Shown: positions 6,333 through 14,245 of the stretch, piece after piece | Numbering within the stretch: the stretch's first letter is position 1 | How the letters are laid out: every line of letters starts with the position of its first letter | NCBI GenBank assembly: GCA_019347595.1 | Contig: JAHWLA010000037.1 | Span: 1-14,245, forward strand | From: Actinomycetota bacterium | GTDB taxonomy: Bacteria; Actinomycetota; Acidimicrobiia; Acidimicrobiales; JAHWLA01 | Direction of reading: 5' to 3' | Length of the DNA stretch: 14,245 nt | Made by a program: the position numbers and the translations under genes | The notes under the pieces: model-generated | Seen by the model: the letters and a program-made list of their open reading frames with translations, nothing else | Told to the model about the DNA's origin: nothing | Databases searched by the model: none

Positions 6333-7616
6333 TCATCCGGCCAGGCGGTCGGTGCGACGATGGGGGTTGGCCGCCGCGGCCCGGGCGGCCTCCACGAACC
6401 GGGCGACGAACTCCTCGGCGTAGCCCGCAGGCAAGCGGCCCGAGTCGTGGTACAGCAGCGCGTGGAGGCCGCCCCCACTCGGCACCAGCGCCAACTCGAA
6501 GTCGAAGCGGCCGAGATCCTCGGGCACGATCCCCTCCAACTCCACGCCGCCCGCGTGCACTGTCTGCTGGATGGGCTCGGGCATGAGCTGGAGCACCACG
6601 TCCTGGGCTCGAACCCCGTCACGCTCAAGTGACGCCTGCGGCACGACGTGGAGCGGCACGCCCTGATTGATGAAGGCTTCGCCCGCGGTGGCGTCGGCTG
6701 CCCGCAACACGTCCAGGAACGTGGCATGTCGACGCAGGCGGGTGCGCAGCACGACGAGGTTGGCGACGAACCCCACGGTGCTCCGTAGCTCGGGTCGCAC
6801 ACGATTGGCCATCAGCGAGGCCACCGCCAAGTCGGACTCGCCGGTGGCCTCCTGAAGCACGGCGTCGTAGACGGCAAGAAGCGCGGCAAATGGCGTGGTC
6901 CTCTGCTCACGCGCCAGGCGGTGCAGTCGGGCCGTGGTGTCGGCGTCGAGATGGGCTTGGGCGACGGCGCGCTGCCCGCGGGCCGCCTCGCCCCGGGGCC
7001 GCAACGGCAGCCGCGGCGGCACACAACCGGCCAGCCGACGGTGCCAGTAGTCGACCTGCGGCCGCAGCTCGCCGTCGACCAAGGCGGACTGCTGCCACTC
7101 GGCGAACGCGGGGTACTGCCACCCCACCGGCTCTAGCTCGCCTTCGCGCTCGTCGAGCAGGACGGCCAGCTCCCGGAACAGCACGCCGCACGACCACGAG
7201 TCGCTCACCAGGTGATGCATCGAGAAGGCGAGGGCATGGTCGGCCGGCCCCAACTGCCAAACGGTGGTGCGCGTCGGCCATGCGGAGACGTCGACAGGCT
7301 CGGCGAGCTCCGACGCCACGGCGGCTCGCAGGGCGGCCGCCGGGTCGGGCGAGCCCGACAAGTCGATCACTGCGACAGGTGGAGGTGGAACCTCCGCGTC
7401 GTGGACCACCTGCATGAGCCGGCGGCCTCGGCCTGAAAACGTGGTCCGCAGGGAACCGTGCCGTCTCGTCAGGGTTGCCACTGCCGCTTCCAGGGTCCCC
7501 GCGTCGATGCGGCCTCGAATGCGGCACAGCAGCGGGCAGAGCAGGCCGGCGTCGCTTGCGTGGTGCCCGAGAAACCAGAGCAGGCGCTGCCCGGCGGACG
7601 CGGGGTACTCGCGCAT
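6333..7616 (-). CDS. Stand-alone NRPS condensation-domain protein
   Basis: A 427-residue free condensation domain that would form an amide or ester between a carrier-bound acyl group and an amine or alcohol. Core motifs are in order: C1-like SAGQRLLWFL (7-16), C2-like RRHGSLRTTF (51-60), the catalytic HHLVSDSWS (134-142) with His135 and Asp139, C4-like YPAFAEWQQ (168-176), C5-like VGFVANLVVLRTRL (281-294) and C6-like INQGVPLHVVPQA (~316-328). There is no adenylation, carrier or thioesterase domain attached and it is of normal length for a single C domain. The ATG at 7616 follows the monooxygenase stop by 7 nt with a weak ribosome site, so translation is likely coupled. Donor candidates are the two carrier proteins to the left; a fatty-acyl (starter-type) C domain is plausible but not shown. 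A related PapA/wax synthase-type acyltransferase is the alternative. Confidence 0.88.
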   Translation of the reverse strand: MREYPASAGQRLLWFLGHHASDAGLLCPLLCRIRGRIDAGTLEAAVATLTRRHGSLRTTFSGRGRRLMQVVHDAEVPPPPVAVIDLSGSPDPAAALRAAVASELAEPVDVSAWPTRTTVWQLGPADHALAFSMHHLVSDSWSCGVLFRELAVLLDEREGELEPVGWQYPAFAEWQQSALVDGELRPQVDYWHRRLAGCVPPRLPLRPRGEAARGQRAVAQAHLDADTTARLHRLAREQRTTPFAALLAVYDAVLQEATGESDLAVASLMANRVRPELRSTVGFVANLVVLRTRLRRHATFLDVLRAADATAGEAFINQGVPLHVVPQASLERDGVRAQDVVLQLMPEPIQQTVHAGGVELEGIVPEDLGRFDFELALVPSGGGLHALLYHDSGRLPAGYAEEFVARFVEAARAAAANPHRRTDRLAG

Positions 7617-7623
7617 GACGGCG

Positions 7624-8997
7624 TCAGTGGGGCGCCGCTAGGGCAGGTTCCGCACCCTCGTACGGCAGCCGAGCGCGTCCGGTGCCGAAGTACCGTTCCC
7701 GCAGCGTCCGCTCGCCCGGGTCGTAGGCGGTGCGGAACAGCCCCCGGCGCTGCAGCTCCGGGATCAGGAGGTCGCACACGTCCTCCACCCCGCTGGCGGG
7801 CGGGCAGCAGAACAGATTGAACCCGTCGATCCCAGAGACCTCCAGCCACTCCTCCATCCGGTCGGCCACCTTTTCGGGCGTCCCGTACAGCATCCGCCGC
7901 AAGTGCACTCGTGGTGGCACGGCCACGATCCGACGCACGTCCGCCACGGTCCAAGCCCGCTCGGGATCGATCCGAGCGAGGAAGCCGAGCAACCCGCGGC
8001 TGCCCTCCGACCGGATGTCGCCCACCGGCGCGTCGTCCGGGTAGGCGGCAAGGTCGATGCCCATCCAACCGCACCACTTGGTGAGCATCCCCTCGTGGCT
8101 CACGAGCGACATGAACAGGTCGGCTTTGGCCTTGGCCTCCTCCTTGGTCCGCCCCACCATCACCGGCATTCCCTGGAGCGCCTTCACAGCGTCGGGCGCG
8201 CGCCCCTGCTCGATCACCCGTCTGCGCAAGTCGGCCAGCTTGGCCCGACCCGCCTCGGGATCGGCCAGCGTCAGGAACGCGACTTCGGCGTGGCGGGCGG
8301 CGAACGTCATGCCGCGGTCGGAGTCACCCGCCTGGTAGAGCACCGGAGTTCGCTGAGGCGACGGCTCGCACTGGTGCGGTCCCCGCACCGTGTACCACTG
8401 GCCGCGGTGATCGATCTGGCGCACGCGGGTCGGGTCCACGAACACCCCCGCCGCCCGGTCACACACCACTGCGTCGTCGTCCCAACTCCGCTCCCACAGA
8501 GCCCGCACCACCTCCATGTACTCGTCGCCTCGGTCGTAGCGGAGGTCGTGGGCGAGGTGCTCGCCGAGACCATTGGCCTCGGCCGATCCGAGGTACGACG
8601 TAACGATGTTCCAGGCGATCCGCCCATCGGTGAAGTGGTCGAGCGACGAGAACACGCGGGCACATTCGTACGGAGCGTGATACGTCGTTGAGAAGGTGAC
8701 GGCGAAGCCGAGGTGCTCGGTGACGGCGGCCGCCGCCGGGATCACCAGCATCGGGTCGACAGCTGGGATCTGCACAGCGTGCTCGAGGGCGGGGGCCCAC
8801 GATCCGCGATACACGTCGTAGATGCCGTGGACGTCGGCGAAGAACAGGGCGTCCACGCAGGCGGACTCGAGCTTCCGCGCCAACTCCGTCCAATACGAGA
8901 GCTGCCGGTACCCGGTGACGGTGGGATCGGCTGGGTTCCGCCACTGTCCCTCGACGGGGGGCGACGGCGTGCACTGCGTGAAGACGTTCAGGTGCAT
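7624..8997 (-). CDS. NtaA/SnaA/DszA-family flavin-dependent monooxygenase
   Basis: 457-residue luciferase-like monooxygenase of the group that includes nitrilotriacetate monooxygenase NtaA, pristinamycin synthase SnaA and dibenzothiophene sulfone monooxygenase DszA; these use FMNH2 supplied by a separate reductase and O2. Supporting segments: DALFFADVHGIYDVYRG near residue 48, EPAVDPMLVIPAAAAVTEHLGFAVTFSTTYH-like core near 80-105, GRIAWNIVTS, and QAGDSDRGMTFAARHAEVAF. Length fits the family (~440-460). The ATG at 8997 is chosen because the family homology begins at MHLNVFTQ and because a TACGCT box lies exactly 7 nt upstream, implying a leaderless start; an in-frame GTG at 9018 is the alternative. 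It is first in an operon with the condensation-domain gene. No flavin reductase is seen in the window. Substrate unknown; oxidation of an amine, sulfur or ring position are all possible. Confidence 0.87.
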   Translation of the reverse strand: MHLNVFTQCTPSPPVEGQWRNPADPTVTGYRQLSYWTELARKLESACVDALFFADVHGIYDVYRGSWAPALEHAVQIPAVDPMLVIPAAAAVTEHLGFAVTFSTTYHAPYECARVFSSLDHFTDGRIAWNIVTSYLGSAEANGLGEHLAHDLRYDRGDEYMEVVRALWERSWDDDAVVCDRAAGVFVDPTRVRQIDHRGQWYTVRGPHQCEPSPQRTPVLYQAGDSDRGMTFAARHAEVAFLTLADPEAGRAKLADLRRRVIEQGRAPDAVKALQGMPVMVGRTKEEAKAKADLFMSLVSHEGMLTKWCGWMGIDLAAYPDDAPVGDIRSEGSRGLLGFLARIDPERAWTVADVRRIVAVPPRVHLRRMLYGTPEKVADRMEEWLEVSGIDGFNLFCCPPASGVEDVCDLLIPELQRRGLFRTAYDPGERTLRERYFGTGRARLPYEGAEPALAAPH

Positions 8998-9004
8998 CGA
9001 GTGG

Positions 9005-9010
9005 AGCGTA
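9005..9010 (-). promoter_or_regulatory. Predicted -10 box of a leaderless promoter for the monooxygenase operon
   Basis: On the minus strand TACGCT is followed by CCACTCG (7 nt) and the ATG at 8997. This TANNNT-7nt-start arrangement mirrors the one at the acyl-AMP ligase gene. No Shine-Dalgarno sequence is present before that ATG. No convincing -35 element is visible at 16-18 nt. Confidence 0.45.
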
Positions 9011-9065
9011 CGAAGCACCGGCCTCGCCGTCTCCGGACGCGCGCCCGATGCATCCCCCTTGTGCC

Positions 9066-9084
9066 CGATCCATGGTGGGGATCG
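9066..9084 (+). repeat. 6-bp inverted repeat centred on the methyltransferase start
   Basis: CGATCC (9066-9071) and GGATCG (9079-9084) are perfect inverted complements around ATGGTGG, which holds the candidate ATG. It could be an operator or an mRNA hairpin exposing the start codon in its loop. A separate 8-bp palindrome GATGCATC lies at 9047-9054 in the same 74-bp divergent region. Function is inference. Confidence 0.35.
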
Positions 9085-10199
9085 TGGCCAGCGCCGACGA
9101 TTCCGATGTCGAGGCCTCCGTCGACCCCGAGGACGCTCGTCGGTTCGGCCTGCGGATCTGGATGGGTTGCCTGGCCACCCAGGAGCTCATCGCCACCTAC
9201 CTTGGCGTCCGTCTCGGCCTGTACAACGACTTGGCCGCCCGCGGCCCCGCCACCGCGCCGGAGCTGGCGGCCCGCACCGGCACGGCGCAGCGCTACGTGC
9301 GCGAGTGGCTGGAGCAGCAGGCCGTCGCAGGCGTCCTCGCCGTCGATGACGTGGCCAAGCCGGCAGACGCTCGCGTGTTCGCCCTGCCACCGGCCCACGC
9401 CGAGGTGCTGACCCTGTCGGACAGCCCGTTCTCCATTGCTTCGCTTGCTGTGCTGCCACTCGGCGGCGTGGCCGGAGCCCTGCCCGCCCTGCTCGACGCA
9501 TTCCAGACCGGGGCAGGCGTGCCCGATGATGCCTACGGCGAGGACTGGCGGCACGGGCACGGCGGCGCCAATCGGGGGCTGTTCGTGCACGGGCTGGGCC
9601 GTTGGCTGGTCGAGGCGCTGCCCGACGTGCACCTCCGGCTGTCGGCGCCCGGTGCCCGCGCGGTCGATGTCGGATGCGGCTCGGGCTGGGCGGCCGTCGC
9701 CTTGGCGCAGGTGTATCCCATGCTCGCAATCGACGGCTTCGACCTCGATGCAGGCTCGATCGAACTGGCACGGAGACACGCCGCCGACGCCGGGGTGGCC
9801 GACCGCGTGCGCTTCGAGGTTCGGGACGCGAGCGGCGACGACCTGGCGGGCCGCTACGACTTGGTATGCCTGTTCGACGCCCTCCACGAGATGGCGGAGC
9901 CGGTAGCCGTGCTGAGGACGTGCCGGCGGCTGCGGGCCGACGGCGGGACCGTCCTGCTGATGGATGCCCGGGTAGCCGAGTCGTTCGTAGCGCCCGCGGG
10001 CGAGGTGGAGCGCTTCCAGTACGCCACCAGCGTGCTGCACTGCCTGCCTGCGGGCCTCACCCCCGCCGGGTCGTCGGCCACCGGCACCGTGCTGCGCCCC
10101 TCCATGGTGCGTTCGCTGGCCGTACGGGCGGGCTTCGCCGGCGCCGAGGTACTGCCCATCGACGAGCGCTTCCATCGCTTCTACCGCTTGGTGGGCTGA
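9072..10199 (+). CDS. Winged-helix/SAM-dependent methyltransferase (Rv2258c-like)
   Basis: Predicted two-domain protein of 375 residues. The N-terminal ~100 residues form a winged-helix-like dimerisation module (ATYLGVRLGLYNDL, ATAPELAARTGTAQRYVREWLEQQAVAGVL), as in Rv2258c-type and O-methyltransferase-like proteins. The C-terminal Rossmann domain has SAM motif I VDVGCGSGWAA from residue 198, the acidic IDGFDLD after strand 2, and FDALHEM in the motif IV region. It would transfer a methyl group from SAM to a pathway product; O-, N- or C-methylation cannot be told apart. Some relatives are annotated as transcriptional regulators because of the winged helix, but the intact SAM site favours catalysis. 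Start uncertain: ATG 9072 is used; ATG 9048 and GTG 9084 are in frame, and the domain begins after all of them. It is divergent from the monooxygenase operon and convergent with the hydroxylase. Confidence 0.85.
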   Translation: MVGIVASADDSDVEASVDPEDARRFGLRIWMGCLATQELIATYLGVRLGLYNDLAARGPATAPELAARTGTAQRYVREWLEQQAVAGVLAVDDVAKPADARVFALPPAHAEVLTLSDSPFSIASLAVLPLGGVAGALPALLDAFQTGAGVPDDAYGEDWRHGHGGANRGLFVHGLGRWLVEALPDVHLRLSAPGARAVDVGCGSGWAAVALAQVYPMLAIDGFDLDAGSIELARRHAADAGVADRVRFEVRDASGDDLAGRYDLVCLFDALHEMAEPVAVLRTCRRLRADGGTVLLMDARVAESFVAPAGEVERFQYATSVLHCLPAGLTPAGSSATGTVLRPSMVRSLAVRAGFAGAEVLPIDERFHRFYRLVG

Positions 10200-10222
10200 G
10201 CCGACGGCATCCCCTGTCGGCT
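10199..10222. terminator. Hairpin between convergent genes, probable bidirectional terminator
   Basis: AGCCGAC (10199-10205) and GTCGGCT (10216-10222) are perfect inverted complements; two further pairs (one G-U) extend the stem to 9 bp with a CATCCC loop. It fills the 26-nt gap between the methyltransferase stop (10197-10199) and the hydroxylase stop (10226-10228). There is no T-tract on either side, as is common for actinobacterial terminators. Confidence 0.6.
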
Positions 10223-10225
10223 GCG

Positions 10226-12495
10226 TCAGAGGCGGGCCGCCTCGATGGCTTGCCACACCCGCATGGGCGTGAGCGGCATGTCGATGTGGCGCACCCCCAG
10301 GTGGGCGACCGCGTCGACCACGGCATTCTGTACCGCCGGCGGGGCGCCGATGGCGCCCGACTCCCCGATGCCCTTGACGCCAAGCTCGTTGTTGGGGGTA
10401 GGCGTCTCCATGGCCACGGTGGTAAACGATGGGAGGTCCCGCGGCCCCGGGATGCCGTAGTCGGCGAACGTGGCGGTGATCGGGTTGCCCTCTCCGTCGT
10501 AGGCCATCTCCTCGAACAGGGCTTGGGCCACGCCTTGGGCCAGGCCGCCGTGGACCTGGCCCTCGAACAGCAGCGGGTTCACCACCCGGCCGGCGTCGTC
10601 CACCGCCACGAGCTTTAGGAGGCGCACGCCGCCGGTTTCGGTGTCGACCTCCACCACCGCGGCGTGGGCGCCGAAGGGGAACGTGGCCCCGCCTGGCGTC
10701 GACACCGCCTCGACGGCCAGGCCCCCGCTCGCTGCCCCTATCTCCCGCCAGCCCACAACCGGCCGCTCGTACGTCGCCGAACGGAAGCAACCGACGGTGG
10801 CGTCGAACGCAATCTCGTCGGGCGCCGCGGCGATCAGCTTGGCGGCCACATCGCGTGCCTCGTCGACGAGGAGGCGGGCGGCCTCGGCTACCGCGGGCCC
10901 CGCCGTCTGAAGCGACCGCGAGCCGCTGGTGCCGCCTCCGCTCGCCAGCGCGTCGCTGTCTCCGTGCGCCACAACGACGTCCTCGACGGCCACTCCGAGG
11001 ACGTCGGCAGCGATGGCGGCCAAGGCGGTGTCAAGCCCCTGGCCGTGTGGTTGGGCGCCGCTGCGCACGATCACGGTCCCGTCCTCGTGCAGTTCGATTC
11101 GAGCCCGCTCGCCACCGCCGTCGGGGTTGGTGATCTCGACGTATACCGACAGCCCCATTCCGAGTTGCATCGTCGAGCTCGCCTCCCGCCGGCGGCGCTG
11201 CTCGTCCCGCAACCCGTGGTAGTCCACGGCCTGCAGCACGGCGTCAAGCGCCTGCTCGTAGTCGCCGCTGTCGTAGCGGGCGCGAGTGGGACTCGTCCAC
11301 GGGAAACGATCGGGCGTCACGAAGTTTCGCCGGCGCAATTCGACCGGGTCCATGCCCACCTCGAGAGCGAACAGGTCTACCGCCCGCTCGATGGCCGCGG
11401 TGGCCTCCGGCCTGCCTGCGCCCCGATAGGCGCCCACGGGCGTGGTGTTGGTTACCACGGCCGCCGAGGTGAACTTGGCGCGCGGGATGTCGTAGACGCC
11501 GGTAAGCATGGTTCGGGTGGCGAACGGGAGCACCGCCCCCACCCGGGGGTACGCCCCCGCGTCCTGCGCCACGTCGAGCCGATAGGCGAGCAACCTGCCG
11601 TCGGCGGTGCCGCCCAGCGTGACGTGTTGCATCTGGCCCCGTCCGTGCGGGAGTCCCACCATGCTCTCGGTCCGCGTTTCCACCCAGCGCACGGGCCTGC
11701 CCAGCGCCCGGGCTGCCCAGGCCACGACAGCGTCCTCGCGGTGGCAGGCGGCCTTGGAACCGAACGCTCCGCCCACGTCGGGCGTGCAGACGCGCACGTC
11801 GTCCTCGGCAAGCCCGAGCCGCCGGGCCAGACCCGACCGCCACTGGTGCACGCCCTGGGTGGGGGCCCAGTACACCAGCCTGCCGCCTTCCCACGCCGCC
11901 GCCCCCGCCCGGGGTTCGAGCGGGCACGGGGCCAGCCGCTGGTTGACGATGCGGGCGGTAACAACAACTTCGCACTCGGCGAACAGGTCGTCGGCCCGGG
12001 TCGCGGGACGGGCGAAGGCCAGCTTCAGGCAGGTGTTGGTCCCCGACGCCTCGTGGAGCAGCACACCGTCGGACAGGGCCTCCTCCACGGTGACCACCGG
12101 ATGGCGGGGCTCGTAGTCGACGACGACCAGCTCGGCGGCGTCGACCGCTTGGTCCCGGGAGAGGGCCACCACCACCGCCACCGGCTCGCCCACGAACCGC
12201 ACTACGCCCGTGGCCAGGAGCGGCTCCGGCATGGCCTGGTCGCTCATGCCCGGCTCGGGAGGCAGCGGCGGCAGTGAGAGGTCCTCGGCGGTGAAGACGC
12301 TCACGACGCCGGGGTGGCGTCGGGCCTCGGCGATGTCGATGGATACGACATCGGCGTGCGCCATAGTCGATCGTACGAACACGGCGTGCAGGGCGCCGTC
12401 GAGGACGAGGTCGTCGACGTAGGTGGCGCCCGCGGTCAGCATGCGGGCGTCCTCCAGCCGCAGCAGCGAAGCGCCCACCGGCGAAATGCGACCGC

Positions 12496-12499
<4 letters not shown>
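10226..12499 (-). CDS. Molybdenum hydroxylase large (molybdopterin-binding) subunit, xanthine dehydrogenase/CoxL family
   Basis: 757-residue catalytic subunit of a xanthine dehydrogenase/aldehyde oxidase-type enzyme, which hydroxylates carbon in N-heterocycles or aldehydes with water-derived oxygen. Length is normal for a free large subunit (~750-800). N-terminal GASLLRLEDARMLTAGATYVDD is the typical start. Molybdopterin loops: CTPDVGGAFGSK (238-249), GAYRGAGRPEA (356-366), GAQPHGQG (481-488), GGGTSGSRSLQTAGPAV (521-537) and the catalytic Glu713 in GVKGIGESGAIG. AYRGAGR is the form II/general motif, not the AYRCSFR of true form I CO dehydrogenase. The GTG at 12499 overlaps the ligase stop as GTGA, so the two are coupled. 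The FAD-binding and 2Fe-2S subunits normally encoded beside it are absent here. Substrate unknown; its operon partner suggests an aromatic or heteroaromatic compound. Confidence 0.92.
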
Positions 12500-14139
<1,640 letters not shown>

Positions 14140-14175
14140 GGCTGTTCCTCCTCGACGGCGCGTCCGCGCGAACGG

Positions 14176-14181
14176 ACGGTA
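14176..14181 (-). promoter_or_regulatory. Possible -10 box of the aryl-AMP ligase operon
   Basis: TACCGT on the minus strand fits TANNNT and would give a ~30-nt leader carrying the GGAGG ribosome site before the GTG at 14139. No clear -35 is seen. It lies in the 75-bp divergent gap 14140-14214. Confidence 0.25.
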
Positions 14182-14202
14182 TCCAAGGCCGCGCCGCGTC
14201 GG

Positions 14203-14208
14203 TACGGT
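14203..14208 (+). promoter_or_regulatory. Possible -10 box of a leaderless gene at the right edge
   Basis: TACGGT is followed by 6 nt (GCGTTC) and an ATG at 14215. This repeats the box-spacer-start layout seen at 3234 and 9010. No ribosome site precedes the ATG. Confidence 0.35.
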
Positions 14209-14214
14209 GCGTTC

Positions 14215-14245
14215 ATGGCGTCGACAGCCCTGGGCACGCCCCGTC
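14215..14245 (+). CDS. Start of an unidentified gene, cut by the right window edge
   Basis: An ATG followed by ten open codons (MASTALGTPR) before the window ends. It is proposed as a gene only because a TACGGT box lies 6 nt upstream, as at the leaderless starts elsewhere in the window, and because the minus-strand ligase gene begins divergently 75 nt away. Ten residues give no hint of function. Confidence 0.35.
   Translation, partial: MASTALGTPR

Noticed and set aside
6321..6335. TGAG-TCGACGT-CTCA as a terminator between the convergent oxidoreductase and condensation-domain genes
   Set aside because: Only a 4-bp stem with a 7-nt loop and no T-tract; too weak to call.
8988..10790. 600-codon minus-strand frame over the methyltransferase and hydroxylase end
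   Set aside because: Low-complexity, no recognisable motif, antisense to the methyltransferase and out of frame with the hydroxylase.
10664..12277. 537-codon plus-strand frame opposite the molybdenum hydroxylase
   Set aside because: Antisense shadow; the minus strand carries all molybdopterin-binding motifs in one intact frame.

Overview
The window is very GC-rich, has many GTG starts and short overlaps between genes, and carries families common in Actinomycetota: two luciferase-like oxidoreductases (one of the F420-type MSMEG_2256 family), an Rv2258c-like methyltransferase and a FAAL/ACP pair. Several genes appear leaderless, with a TAC-rich -10 box 6-7 nt before the start codon. This suggests an actinobacterium; I cannot assign a genus from sequence alone.

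Layout. Left (1-3045, minus strand): a tight operon, transcribed right to left, of a FabG-like ketoreductase, a FabZ-like hotdog dehydratase, a second FabZ-like hotdog protein lacking the catalytic His, an acyl carrier protein, and a FabF-like ketosynthase that runs off the left edge. Junctions are 4-nt and 8-nt overlaps or gaps of 28 and 3 nt. This is a dedicated fatty-acid/type II PKS-like elongation set with no enoyl reductase in view. Centre (3046-6290): a 201-bp divergent control region, then on the plus strand a fatty-acyl-AMP ligase-like enzyme, a second carrier protein and a luciferase-like oxidoreductase. Right of centre (6333-8997, minus): an NtaA/DszA-type flavin monooxygenase followed 7 nt later by a stand-alone NRPS condensation domain. 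Next (9072-10199, plus): a winged-helix/SAM methyltransferase, ending in a hairpin shared with a convergent operon. Right (10226-14139, minus): an EntE/DhbE-type aryl-AMP ligase overlapping by 4 nt a molybdenum hydroxylase large subunit. At the right edge the first codons of a possible plus-strand gene are visible.

Taken together this looks like part of a specialised-metabolite cluster (inference): one module builds a possibly unsaturated acyl chain on a carrier protein, a second activates and loads an acyl acid, a third activates an aryl acid, and a free condensation domain could join acyl or aryl to an amine or alcohol, with tailoring by two flavin/F420 enzymes, a methyltransferase and a molybdenum hydroxylase. 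I do not recognise the set as a known pathway. The most notable details are the His-less dehydratase partner, the aryl-AMP ligase with a salicylate-like but opened pocket, the hydroxylase without its FeS and FAD subunits, and a repeated GGTGCGCAC site in the divergent control region.
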